Assembly (NCBI RefSeq): GCF_001693515.2
Contig: NZ_CP042968.1
Location: 5,766,001 to 5,830,000 of the forward strand
Length of the DNA stretch: 64,000 nt
Origin: Bradyrhizobium paxllaeri
Lineage (GTDB): Bacteria; Pseudomonadota; Alphaproteobacteria; Rhizobiales; Xanthobacteraceae
Direction of reading: 5' to 3'
Program-made: the position numbers and the translations under genes
Notes under the pieces: model-generated
What the model saw: the letters and a program-made list of their open reading frames with translations, nothing else
Database searches by the model: none
Told to the model about the DNA's origin: nothing
Part shown: one piece after another, positions 17,527-26,257 of the stretch
Position numbering within the stretch: the stretch's first letter is position 1
Layout of the letters: each line of letters opens with the position of its first letter

Positions 17527-17770
17527 TTACCGGCCGGCGCAAGCCAGCGCAAAGATCGGCAGCGTAATACCGAACAACTGGAAACCGTCCAGCGGCAGAT
17601 CTCACCGGCGCGTGGCTGCGCTGGAAGATGCCGAACATGCGCAGGTTGACGAACCAGAGGAGCTCTGAGCGCGGCGCGTCTTCGAGCGCACGCGCGGCGA
17701 GCGGGCGCAAAGGAGTGACGCCAAACAGCGCCAGCGGTCCTAAAAACTCCAGCTTGAGCAGACGGTTCAT
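17527..17770 (-). pseudogene. frameshifted small membrane protein
   Basis: The frame starts MNRLLKLEFLGPLALFGVTP at 17770 and reads through WFVNLRMFGIFQRSHAPVRS. Sense then continues in another frame as LDGFQLFGITLPIFALACAG with a stop at 17527. One base lost or gained near 17600 explains this. The start codon overlaps the stop of the next upstream reading (CTATGA), as in a coupled operon. The family is not known to me. It is the third broken member of a leftward three-gene set. Confidence 0.5.
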
Positions 17771-18337
17771 AGGGCAAGCCTTATCAATTCGCGTAGCGCG
17801 TGCAACAGGCAGGCCGAGGATTGCCGCTCGTAAACGATCGATCGCAACCAGGTCGTCAAATAATGCGGCGATACACCTCAGCCATGCGCGCAGGCTCGGT
17901 TGCGGGCAAAGGCTTTGGTTCGCGGATCCGGCGCAAGCGCGGCATGCGACCCGCTGTGAACGCCCTATCGATCCGCCCCATCTCGCGTTTGGTGAAGATA
18001 ATCTGGTCGAGCTGGCTTGGCGAGTACGACCCGCCGCAAGCGACCAAAACTGCAGCGTCCGATTGATCAGCGAAACCCTCATCCGTTGAGCGCGGGTGAG
18101 GTCGAGACTTGCACGCGCGACAGCGCGTGCACATGCCAAAGCCTCTACGTCAGCATCCTCGCCAACCAGCTCACGCGCCAACGGCGCAACTCGCTCAGAG
18201 TCGGTGTAACGCGGCCGAGCAAACAGGCCATGCCGGCACGCGTTCTGGCTCGATCGCCGCTTGCCGTGCACAGACCGCGGTCCAGTACTTCTGGAGGCAT
18301 TTTGCCGATTGCGATCGCGTCGCGCGACAGTGGTCAT
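17767..18337 (-). pseudogene. conserved hypothetical with NASRSTGPRS motif, frameshifted
   Basis: From the ATG at 18337 the protein reads TTVARRDRNRQNASRSTG, PRSVHGKRRSSQNACRHGL and then VGEDADVEALACARAVARA. The N(A)xxSTGPR(T/S)xxGKxxSxxNAxxHGL motif marks a conserved hypothetical family common in Bradyrhizobium and mobile regions. The reading then breaks: a later piece, YERQSSACLLHALRELIRLA, ends at the stop at 17767 in a different frame. At least two frameshifts. Function of the family is unknown. Confidence 0.55.
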
Positions 18338-18905
18338 CGGCCGAGTCCGGCACACAGCGGATATCCGCATCCGGTGCGGGCAGGATCGGCTTCTCCGCGG
18401 CGGGAGGTTGTTTGATGCGAAGGTCCTGCAATTCCCGAACCCACTTACGTAGCCCGCTTTCCGCTGCGGCGAGTAGTTTGTCAATTTTTTCCAAAACAAT
18501 CGGCTCTGATCTAAAGGCTTCAGCGTCGATGTCCGCCTCGGTGAATCCACGCTGCGATAGTTTCTCACGGACCTTGCGGCGAGATTGCGGCTTGACGAAA
18601 TATTCCAAGACAAGAATATCGGTCATGACCCCGCCGGGCGGACCCCCCACCTCCAGCAAGGTCTGCATCGCCGGCAGGAATCCGGTATTCAAGATCCCGG
18701 TTCGCAATTGCTGGTAACGCGCGATATCTCCTGCCTTGGCGACAATTTGGTGAGTAATGATCCGCTCAATCGGACTGCGAGGTTTGATCTCCTGAAAGAT
18801 CTCGTTTGCCAACGCCTTGAAGCTCTGGGCCGATTCCGACCGCAGAAGAATCGGCTTGAAAAGGGCATCGAACGAGTTGTCGGCGCGCGGTTTTTTGGCA
18901 GCCAT
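18195..18905 (-). CDS. conserved hypothetical protein
   Basis: 236 residues in the open frame; GGAGGAGCCGCG precedes the ATG at 18905. The well-behaved part runs to about residue 170 and is helical and charged (ALANEIFQEIKPRSPIERII, YQQLRTGILNTGFLPAMQTL). The C-terminal 60 residues look unlike protein-coding sequence and overlap the start of the next reading, so the true end may have been changed by a frameshift. No function can be given. It heads the degenerate three-gene set at 17527-18905. Confidence 0.5.
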   Translation of the reverse strand: MAAKKPRADNSFDALFKPILLRSESAQSFKALANEIFQEIKPRSPIERIITHQIVAKAGDIARYQQLRTGILNTGFLPAMQTLLEVGGPPGGVMTDILVLEYFVKPQSRRKVREKLSQRGFTEADIDAEAFRSEPIVLEKIDKLLAAAESGLRKWVRELQDLRIKQPPAAEKPILPAPDADIRCVPDSADDHCRATRSQSAKCLQKYWTAVCARQAAIEPERVPAWPVCSAALHRL

Positions 18906-19703
18906 CGCGGCTCCTCCAGTCGGCTTTATCTGACAAGCGCATGGATGGATTTCCATGCGCAATCCCAAGAAACGCCGCTGGAGGAAGGGGCTGACGATCG
19001 GAGACGATCAATCACCGTGACGCAGCCTAGGCCCGCCTCCGTTAAGAAAGTCTAAGCGTTGCTTGACCGGTGTGGAGCTGACAGCAATCATTAGACTCAA
19101 CAGCTGCGCGCCACCACCCTGCACAAGTCATGGAATGCCCAGCGGCCGGCAGGCGCGACGTCGTCGGCATACACGAAACTGCTGCACGCGAATTTCGCCA
19201 AGTGTCTGAAACGCCCAGACAATGCCGGGTTCGTTTTGCAATAAATTCCAAAACTTGCCCTAAGACGGGATTGTCAAGCCGATCATTTCGATGCAGCGGC
19301 ATCCACTCCGGAGGCGTCCGTGCCACCTCCACCAAGGAAGCAGCGTCTGTGGCAGCATATGAGCGATCGGTACCGTTACATTGAGGCGGGTCTCGGCGTT
19401 TTCTTCCCATAGAGCGCCAACTGTTCCGAAGATTTCTCGCGCGAAGATCAATACGCCCCAGTCACGGATGCGTTCGGTGATCCACCAGCGCAAGTCGAGC
19501 CCTTGGCGCCGCTTTACTTTAGACCGCGCAGTTCCGGAAATGCACAGCGCCGCTCAACCGAGTATGTTGATTGGGCGGCGTTGAGGTATTTGCTGGGCGC
19601 TGAAATCCCCAGCGTGGGTGAGGCAGCAAATCGAGCGCCAAAGATTCAGTCAATTCCGGCCGCCGTAGTTTTACCGGAGGCGCATGCGAAGCTCGCCTCA
19701 ATC
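18906..19703. other. gene-poor, degenerate stretch
   Basis: No intact gene is supported here. Short leftward pieces such as WWITERIRDWGVLIFAREIF (around 19430-19490) and TPPEWMPLHRNDRLDNPVLG (around 19250-19310, another frame) look like eroded coding sequence of one gene with frame changes. The family could not be recognised. The stretch marks the left border of the prophage-like region. Confidence 0.35.
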
Positions 19704-19946
19704 CTAGATCTTAGCTTTCTTCGGCTTGCGGATACGCACGCCAGGTCCGCCGCCATTCTCATCGATGAACTGGACTCCAGCGGCTTCTAACGCACGCTGT
19801 AAGGCTTCGATCGTCCGTTCCTTTAGCTCGTCTCCTCGTTCGAACCTAGTGACAGTGTCAATCGACACCTTGGCCGCTGCCGCAAGTTCCCGGACGCCTA
19901 GCCCAACAGCAGCACGGGCCATTCGGCACTGCACTGGCAAAATCAT
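19704..19946 (-). CDS. XRE-family repressor-like protein
   Basis: 80 residues. A helix-turn-helix of the XRE type spans about residues 9-65 (LGVRELAAAAKVSIDTVTRF, then ERGDELKERTIEALQRALEA). The C-terminal FIDENGGGPGVRIRKP is a common ending of single-domain phage or plasmid XRE regulators. It is divergent from the YqaJ/ERF recombination genes, the position of a phage repressor, and faces operator-like repeats in the 100-base gap. Confidence 0.82.
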   Translation of the reverse strand: MILPVQCRMARAAVGLGVRELAAAAKVSIDTVTRFERGDELKERTIEALQRALEAAGVQFIDENGGGPGVRIRKPKKAKI

Positions 19947-19955
19947 AACATTGTC

Positions 19956-20011
19956 CTGATTTCGGTTGCAATGCCTGATTCTTCAGCTATAGTTACAGTG
20001 CACTGATTTCG
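19956..20011. promoter_or_regulatory. operator-like repeats between XRE gene and recombination genes
   Basis: CTGATT occurs three times (19956, 19975, 20003), twice as CTGATTTCG. A perfect 10-bp palindrome, CAGTGCACTG (19996-20005), overlaps the last one. The arrangement suits binding by the XRE protein at a divergent promoter. Inferred from position and symmetry only. Confidence 0.45.
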
Positions 20012-20054
20012 TATCATGGTCACGAAAAACTACTTCGCCCTTGGGAGAAAAGAA

Positions 20055-20864
20055 ATGATGCAATTTCGAATGTTACCTGATTCAACCAATAGGCGCAGCT
20101 TTATCGGCGGCTCCGATGCCCGGATCATCATGGGTGACAATGCAGCCGCCCTGCTGCGGCTCTGGAAGGAAAAGCGCGGTGAGATCGAGCCGGAGGACTT
20201 GTCAGACGACCTGCTGGTGCAGCTCGGCACGGTGACCGAGCACCTCAACCGAGCCTGGTATGAGCGCCAGACGGGCTACGCCGTCGAGCACGTGCAGCGG
20301 CGGCTAGCGCATCCCGTCCACAAGTGGATGGCCGCGACCTTGGATGGGCAGGTTCATCCGACGGGCGAGGTATTCGAGGCCAAGTTCATGCTGCCTTGGA
20401 ATTTCTCCGAAGAGGCTGCAGCCGAAAAGCATATGGCGCAGCTGCAGCACAACATGTGGGTGGTTGCCGCGCGCGCAGCGGTCCTCTCGATCATCACCGC
20501 GGCGGCAAATGGGTGGAAATCAAAGTTCATGCCGACCCTCTTTACCAGCATCTCCTGCTCACGGCGGAGAAGAAGTTCTGGCGCTGCGTCGAGACCGGCG
20601 AGCCCCCCCGACTCTTCGGGGTGGAACCGCCACGACCACGCCTCGAGGCGGCGCGCGTCGTCGATATGACCGGCTCAAACGTGTGGGCAGAGTTTGCCGA
20701 TATCTACCGCCGGACGCGGGCGGCCGCGCTGGAGCATGAGCGGTCCAAAAACGGAGCTGAAATCGCTGGTCCCTGAGGATGCCAAGCAGGCAGACGGCCA
20801 CGGCCTCCGGGCCAAGCGCTCGAAATCGGGGGCGATCAGCTTCGAATTGGTAGGTGTCGATTAG
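20055..20864 (+). pseudogene. YqaJ-type viral recombinase (exonuclease), two frameshifts
   Basis: A lambda-exonuclease-like YqaJ protein that would resect double-stranded ends for phage recombination. Frame 1 (from the ATG at 20055, GGGAG upstream) carries the fold: GGSDARIIMGD, GTVTEHLNRAWYERQTGY and the nuclease core VFEAKFMLPW. Near 20510 sense moves to GGKWVEIKVHADPLYQHLLL, and near 20750 to a third frame ending SKSGAISFELVGVD at 20864. Two single-base changes therefore inactivate it or are sequence errors. It pairs functionally with the ERF gene just downstream. Confidence 0.75.
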
Positions 20865-20926
20865 GTACCTCGACATTCGTACACCGAACATTGGGCGCGC
20901 CAATTCGAGCATCGCGGGGTCTGTCC

Positions 20927-21166
20927 ATGCAACCGCCATTCGACTTCGTCCACCTCGATCCGTCGCGTGATCCACCGGAGCGGTACCAGACGGCCTTCGA
21001 GCTGTTCAGCGAGCTGTGGCAAAAGTTACGCGCCTTTCGATCGAGCTGCGGGCAAGACGACGTCCTCATTGGCCTGGCCGGCCATCTGGAGCAACAGATG
21101 GTCATCGCCGGGCTGGTCCTAGCGGTCCAGCTTGACCTCTTGGCCGCGCGGCATCCCTGGAGATAG
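20927..21166 (+). CDS. small phage-type hypothetical protein
   Basis: 79 residues, acidic and helical (FELFSELWQKLRAFRSS, HLEQQMVIAGLVLAVQLDLL). It sits between the exonuclease and ERF genes, two bases before the latter. Likely a small accessory gene of the phage recombination module. No family recognised. Confidence 0.5.
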   Translation: MQPPFDFVHLDPSRDPPERYQTAFELFSELWQKLRAFRSSCGQDDVLIGLAGHLEQQMVIAGLVLAVQLDLLAARHPWR

Positions 21167-21168
21167 CC

Positions 21169-22296
21169 ATGCAGCGGTCAAGCGACACGATCAGCCAGAT
21201 CGCCGGAGCGCTCGCCAGAGCTCAGGCTGAACTGGAAAACCCGGAGAAATCACTGACCGCAACCATCGCCTCTCCCTTCCCGCACGAGGAGAGCCGTACT
21301 TTCCGCTATGCCTCGCTCGCCAGCGGGCTTGAGATCGTGCGCAAGTGCCTCACGAAACACGAAATCGCTACCGTGCAAGCTACGGCAATTGAGCCCGAGA
21401 CCGGGCTGATCAAGCTCACGACCACCTTGTTCCACACCTCGGGTGAATGGATTTCCTCCGAATGGCCGGTGTGCCCAGTCGCCGAAACCGTCGCCCCCCA
21501 CCGGATGGGCGCAGCCCTGACCTATGCCCGGCGCTATGCCCTGTTCACCTTGGTCGGCATTGCCGGAGAGGACGATCTTGATGCGCCGGAGACCTTGCCG
21601 AGTCCTCGGTCGACCGAACTTCGTACGGCCACCGGGTCCAAGAGAAAACCGGACAGGAACGTTCTGCAACGTTCCCCAATCCTGAGCCGAGACCAATCCG
21701 CCCTACTGAGGGACCAGATGCTGGGCGAGATCCTTTCCTTAGCCGCCGAGGACGACCTTCTGACTTGGGCCGAAAATGGGCTTCTGCGTAAGAATGCTCT
21801 GTTGGAGAACGATGCCCGGCTGATCGAAACCGCGTACCAACAGAGGCTCGGAGAAATCATCCTTTCCGCCGGCTTATTGGACGGCAGCATACAAGGAGAA
21901 CCTTCCGCGCAGAGTGACGTGGAAGAGCCGGTGGCTAATCTGGCTTTCCCCAAGGAACCTGTCCGCAGGCGGAGCAAAGCGCATCTCTCGTTTGTGCGAA
22001 GTCAGCCATGTCTAATCTGCAAACAAGTGCCCTCTGACCCGCACCACCTGAAGTTCGCCCAAACAAAAGCCTTGGGGCGTAAGGTCAGCGACGAGTTTAC
22101 CGTGCCACTCTGCCGTACTCACCACCAAGATTTGCATCGCCACGGCAACGAGAAGGCTTGGTGGGCGAACATGCAGATCGCGCCGATGCCTATTGCCAGA
22201 CAACTGTGGGACGCTAGCCAGACCGGCGGCCAAGACGGAGCCGCGGTATTGGCAAACGCCGCACACACAATAATGCACAAGGGACTCGCAACATGA
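21169..22296 (+). CDS. ERF single-strand annealing protein with C-terminal HNH-like domain
   Basis: Phage recombinase. The N-terminal half (about 15-140) is the ERF domain, ending in the diagnostic ALTYARRYALFTLVGIAGED. A linker of about 110 residues follows. The last 90 residues (about 275-365) form a cysteine/histidine domain: PCLICKQVPSDPHHLKFAQT, GRKVSDEFTVPLCRTHHQDL, then HRHGNEKAWWANM. This C-x2-C, HH and C-x2-HH pattern is the DUF968/Rap-like HNH fold. Fusing annealing and nuclease-like domains in one chain is unusual. A damaged second copy of the C-terminal domain lies at 29977. GGAG precedes the ATG. Confidence 0.82.
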   Translation: MQRSSDTISQIAGALARAQAELENPEKSLTATIASPFPHEESRTFRYASLASGLEIVRKCLTKHEIATVQATAIEPETGLIKLTTTLFHTSGEWISSEWPVCPVAETVAPHRMGAALTYARRYALFTLVGIAGEDDLDAPETLPSPRSTELRTATGSKRKPDRNVLQRSPILSRDQSALLRDQMLGEILSLAAEDDLLTWAENGLLRKNALLENDARLIETAYQQRLGEIILSAGLLDGSIQGEPSAQSDVEEPVANLAFPKEPVRRRSKAHLSFVRSQPCLICKQVPSDPHHLKFAQTKALGRKVSDEFTVPLCRTHHQDLHRHGNEKAWWANMQIAPMPIARQLWDASQTGGQDGAAVLANAAHTIMHKGLAT

Positions 22297-22448
22297 ATGC
22301 GCCCTTCAGTACCGCTCAAAACCTAATACTATCCAACTTGCCCGCGGAGTCACTCTCGGTTCCGCCCCTGCTCCTGCCGGGTGACTCACTCGAAAAATAT
22401 GAGCTGATGCGCCAAACAATATCCGCCGACCTCACACCAACCACTTGA
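22293..22448 (+). CDS. short ORF coupled to ERF gene, probably a truncated remnant
   Basis: 51 codons; the ATG overlaps the ERF stop (ATGA). It reads LPAESLSVPPLLLPGDSLEK then YELMRQTISADLTPTT. The PGDSLEKYELMRQ...DLTP pattern resembles conserved hypothetical proteins of Bradyrhizobium mobile regions, of which only this N-terminal part remains. The sense seems to continue in the next frame as IDWLLAIDVVD. Possibly not translated. Confidence 0.4.
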   Translation: MNAPFSTAQNLILSNLPAESLSVPPLLLPGDSLEKYELMRQTISADLTPTT

Positions 22449-22684
22449 TCGACTGGCTGCTGGCGATCGATGTGGTGGATTATCCTGGAAGATCCTACGG
22501 GTTCGATGACTGTATCGTCCAGGCATCGACGCCAGCCGGCGCGAAATACCGCGCATTCAAGCAGGCGTGCGAGGCCGGCTTTTTCCAAGGCTGCTTTTAC
22601 GCTTTCCTGGTGAACGGCGTCACCGTAAGCGAGGACCGCCGCGCTATCCGCCACGGCGAAGCATCACCGGAGATCGGACTTTGA
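22445..22684 (+). CDS. phage-type hypothetical protein
   Basis: 79 residues from a TTG at 22445. Reads IDWLLAIDVVDYPGRSYGFD, then CIVQASTPAGAKYRAFKQA and ends EASPEIGL. It overlaps the next gene's TTG start by TTGA, the coupling expected in a phage operon. The first 20 codons can also be read sensibly in another frame (DLSWKILRVR), so this ORF may be a fusion of two older genes. Confidence 0.45.
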   Translation: MIDWLLAIDVVDYPGRSYGFDDCIVQASTPAGAKYRAFKQACEAGFFQGCFYAFLVNGVTVSEDRRAIRHGEASPEIGL

Positions 22685-23022
22685 ACCACACCGCCCGCCT
22701 AGCCCGCGACGAGGCGATTGCAGAAGCCTTGCGCGTTGCCACCCAAGTCATCGGCGACGAGCCGGCGACCGCCCAGGCGCTCAAGATCATCGCGGCGATT
22801 AAACGCTTGCGCGCCGCTGATCCTGTCCAGGTCGCGGCGCTATCCCGCGTCAACTACATGGCCCGGCTCCAGGACGAGGCCCGCGCCATGTGGACCGCGC
22901 ACTACGGGCAAGGCGTGACGGGACCGGACCATGATGTCATTATCGATACCCCGCTTGGGCGCTTCCGCACGGTAAGGCGTCGGATCGGTCGCGGATCGCG
23001 TTCACGTCTGCGAGGTTCATGA
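22681..23022 (+). CDS. phage-type hypothetical protein
   Basis: 113 residues from a TTG with GGAG upstream. The N-terminal part is helical (ARLARDEAIAEALRVATQVI) and the middle reads ALKIIAAIKRLRAADPVQVA. The last 25 residues are arginine-rich and lie opposite the end of a leftward gene, so the natural end may be earlier. No function recognised. Confidence 0.45.
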   Translation: MNHTARLARDEAIAEALRVATQVIGDEPATAQALKIIAAIKRLRAADPVQVAALSRVNYMARLQDEARAMWTAHYGQGVTGPDHDVIIDTPLGRFRTVRRRIGRGSRSRLRGS

Positions 23023-23257
23023 CCTCGTGGACGAGGCCTCCGCTCATCAGTTTGGCAAGCGCGTACACCGCATAGACGTTGCCGCGATCCTTGCTGTGAT
23101 CGACCTTGTGAGTGATCGGTTTCTTGGGGTTCGTCGGCTCGTGCGTGAATTTGTCTTTCTCGCGGACGGGCTCGACCACAAGGCTTTTGATGTGCCCGCT
23201 CTGGTAGCCGACGACGATGATGACAACAGCGGCGATGAGAGTAATGACCGTGAGCAT
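22940..23257 (-). CDS. small membrane protein (phage region)
   Basis: About 105 residues from the ATG at 23257 (GGAGGGG upstream). One N-terminal membrane segment (MLTVITLIAAVVIIVVGY) is followed by a soluble, lysine-rich part with NPKKPITHKVDHSKDRGN. The C-terminus overlaps the rightward gene at 22681-23022 by 83 bases, so one of the two ends is probably altered. It neighbours an XhlA-like protein in a likely lysis cassette. Confidence 0.45.
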   Translation of the reverse strand: MLTVITLIAAVVIIVVGYQSGHIKSLVVEPVREKDKFTHEPTNPKKPITHKVDHSKDRGNVYAVYALAKLMSGGLVHEVMNLADVNAIRDRSDALPCGSAQAGYR

Positions 23258-23310
23258 GACGGGAACCCCTCCATTGAGAGGCCGCACCATGCATCGGCAA
23301 CGGTTGCCGG

Positions 23311-23508
23311 CTAAACTGGCGGGATGTGGAGGCCGCCGCGCACGATGAACGCAACGAGCGCCGCCAGGATCGCGCCGATTATGATCCGAACGGCCCAGGT
23401 GATCGAGCTTTCGATTTTCTCGACGCCGCGCCGGATGTAAGGTAGATCGGTTTCAAGGACCGTGACGCGCTGTTTCAAGTCGCTGATCCTCCCATGAACC
23501 GCCTCCAT
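23311..23508 (-). CDS. XhlA-like coiled-coil membrane protein
   Basis: 65 residues: a heptad-rich N-terminus (ISDLKQRVTVLETDLPYIRR) followed by one membrane helix (VRIIIGAILAALVAFIV) and a short tail. This layout is that of phage haemolysin XhlA/holin-accessory proteins, which help lysis at the inner membrane. The ribosome site is weak. Membership is inferred from architecture only. Confidence 0.55.
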   Translation of the reverse strand: MEAVHGRISDLKQRVTVLETDLPYIRRGVEKIESSITWAVRIIIGAILAALVAFIVRGGLHIPPV

Positions 23509-23672
23509 TTCCGCCCGAGTGCGCTCATGGTAACGCGCCCAAGCCCCGATTGTTGCCCGGATCGCTTCTAATGTCGAATAGTTGCCCCCACGAAACGGCG
23601 TGTATCAGGGTTGCTCTATTAAGGGTTGAGATGATAGGGTTCTCGCCCCGAAATTGGCCGGGGAATTGGGAA

Positions 23673-24677
23673 ATGCAACGTTTTTTTCCGCTTGCATTTG
23701 CCGCCGCAGTCGCGGGCTTGCTGTTAACATCAGACCAAGCGGCGGCCCCGGCAGTTGCGTGGCAACGAATTGTAGAAACTGCCGCTTGGCCCGCCCGTGA
23801 CAACGCCGCAGCGGTCAGCTTCAAGGGGTCGGTATGGCTGTTCGGCGGATGGTTCGGGTCTTATAAAGCAACGCCTCGCGACGTGTGGCGATCAACCGAT
23901 GGCAAGAAATGGACGGAGGTTACCGCACAAGCCCCCTGGGAACACGGTGGCGCTACGATGGCCGCCACGTTCGGCGACCGAATGTTCGTTATGGGTGGGT
24001 GGGATCGCGGCCGACTTCCCGGCGCAACAGCCAGCAATCAGGTTTGGTCAACCGCTGACGGGGCGAATTGGGACTTGGTAACATCTTCCGCCGAATGGCC
24101 GGCACGAGTGGCCGGTGCCGCAGTCGAATTCAAAGGCAAGCTTTGGCTCATGGGCGGAACCGCCGATGTTTCAGGTGATCCGCAGCGCCTTTACAACGAC
24201 GTTTGGTCATCTGATGACGGAAAGCATTGGCAACTCGTCACAGCCGCCGCGCCGTGGCCCCCTCGCGCTTTTCATTGCGCAGTGGTGTTCCGCGATCGTA
24301 TTTGGGTCATTAGCGGCGGCAACTGGCAGATCGGGGACGTCGATCTGAAAAACGATGTTTGGAGTTCAAGCGACGGCGTGACTTGGACACAATCGGCAGC
24401 GCCTCCGTGGTCAGATAGGATATGGACGGCGGCAGCGGAGTATCAAGGAAAGCTTTGGGTTGTCGGCGGCTACACGGAAAATGAAGGCGAAGCTAACGCG
24501 GGGCGGAACTTGTCCGACGTGTGGTTTTCCTCGGATGGCGAGCATTGGAAACAGTTCGAGGGGGAATTTCCACCCAGGCACGCGCATAACCTAGTCGTTC
24601 ATGGCGACAGGCTCATAATGCTGGGCGGGCTCGATGCGGCCCTTTATTCCGACGTGTGGGTCCGGTCTCCACCCTAA
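23673..24677 (+). CDS. exported kelch-repeat beta-propeller protein (copy 1)
   Basis: 334 residues from the ATG at 23673. A signal peptide (FFPLAFAAAVAGLLLTSDQA) is followed by six kelch repeats, each with a W-x2-R...LW-x-GG...DVW-S-DG-x-W pattern: AAWPARDNAAAVSFKGSVWL, APWEHGGATMAATFGDRMFV, AEWPARVAGAAVEFKGKLWL, APWPPRAFHCAVVFRDRIWV, then two more. Probably a six-bladed propeller acting outside the cytoplasm. It sits inside prophage genes and overlaps the convergent beta-helix tail gene by 4 bases. A clear paralogue is at 56002. Ligand unknown. Confidence 0.75.
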   Translation: MQRFFPLAFAAAVAGLLLTSDQAAAPAVAWQRIVETAAWPARDNAAAVSFKGSVWLFGGWFGSYKATPRDVWRSTDGKKWTEVTAQAPWEHGGATMAATFGDRMFVMGGWDRGRLPGATASNQVWSTADGANWDLVTSSAEWPARVAGAAVEFKGKLWLMGGTADVSGDPQRLYNDVWSSDDGKHWQLVTAAAPWPPRAFHCAVVFRDRIWVISGGNWQIGDVDLKNDVWSSSDGVTWTQSAAPPWSDRIWTAAAEYQGKLWVVGGYTENEGEANAGRNLSDVWFSSDGEHWKQFEGEFPPRHAHNLVVHGDRLIMLGGLDAALYSDVWVRSPP

Positions 24678-26257
24678 GCTATTGTTGTATTGGTGGCAGC
24701 CGTGACCCCGGTCGAGCCTGTGGTTTCAACACCGGCCGCGAACGTGCCGAACAACGTGTTATCTCGTATGAGACTGGATGACGCCGTGAACCCGTTGAAC
24801 GTGATCCCCTTGCACGAACTTGCATTCGCGCGGATCGTGTTCGCTTGAACGAGACAGTAGAACAGCTGGAACGTCGAAGTCGGACTGTCGAACACAATGC
24901 CGATGGACGCGTTCGCCAATAGCTGTATTTGATTGTTGCGGATGGTGATGTCCGACGTTGAGACGCCTGTATAGCTGCGGCAAGTAATGCCCACGGTCCC
25001 AATGTCGCGGATCAGATTATTCTGAATAACAACGTCTCTACCGTCATAAGTCGCGCTCTCGAACACAACACCGCGATCAGCCCCGCGAATGGTGTTGTTC
25101 GAAATGTTCAGGCCAGTGTGAAGCTGCGGTGAGGTGTTGCACCAAATTGCATCTCTCGCCGTGTTGACAATGATGTTCCCGGTAACGCTGCACTCATACG
25201 CACCGTTCAAGCAGATACCGCCCTTCGTCAGGGTCACGTTGAGCGTGTCCGGCCCTTGGCTCTCGATGAGGTTATTCGCGATGATGCTGCCGGGGAAGGT
25301 ATTGGCTTGATAGATACCAATCGAGCGAGGGAACAGAATTTTGTTCCCAGTCGTGCGTCCGTACTTGCCAGGAGTAAACGGCACATTCGCGTAAATCTGT
25401 ATACCGTAAGCACCGACATCGTTGGAAATGCCTTGCTGCCCCGCATTCCATACCGTGTTGTTTTGGATCGTAAAGTTCTGCACTTGGTTTTGGACGACCG
25501 CGCCACTCTTGATGTAATCGGCATAAACTACGTTGTCCTCGATCAGCACCTCAGAACACAAATATCCAGGATCGCCGGAGCCGAACACTCCACAAAACGA
25601 CGATGCAATCGTGATTGTCGCAGGGCCTCGGGCGTTGCCAGCCATGCTCACCGCAATGTTGTCGCGGATGTTGATGTGCGACATGGCGCGGGTTTGGTAG
25701 TTCTCGCAGAATACCCAGTAGTCCGCCTTGAAGTTTTCGAAGTAGCAATTTTCGACTAGGAGACCTGTGGCGTTGCCTCCGGTGTACGTGGTGAACCAGA
25801 TAGCCGCGCCGTTCGCAAACGCGTTTGCCTGACTGTTGCCGAGGAAGCGGACGTTGCGATAGGTGAGCCAGCTTCTGCCGTCAGAGTTGAACACGGACTT
25901 CACCACCGACGTTCCGGTCACCTTGATCGCGCCGCCATTGCCTTCGATATGCACCTTGTCGCGGGTAATTACGAGACCGTTAGCCACAAGCGCCGATGCC
26001 AGCGGATAGGTGCCGCTGCCAAGCATGGCCGTGACGTTCGTATCCGTGCTGGCGTTGATCGCTGCCACCCACGCCACCAAAGCCGATGTGTCGTCTGTGA
26101 CGCCATCTCCAACCGCGCCAAAGTCCTTAATGTGGATCACGTCGTGAACGATGGCCCCGCCCGTTGGCGTGTACGCATCCGACGGGGGCCGTCTTGCGTG
26201 ACGGGTGGCAATTCGCGAAGCGTGTGGCCTTAAGTCTAGCTTTAAGGTCATCAGGCG

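Noticed and set aside
19042..19500. Possible transposase or LysR-type gene
   Set aside because: Only short eroded pieces in changing frames; no family motif could be confirmed.
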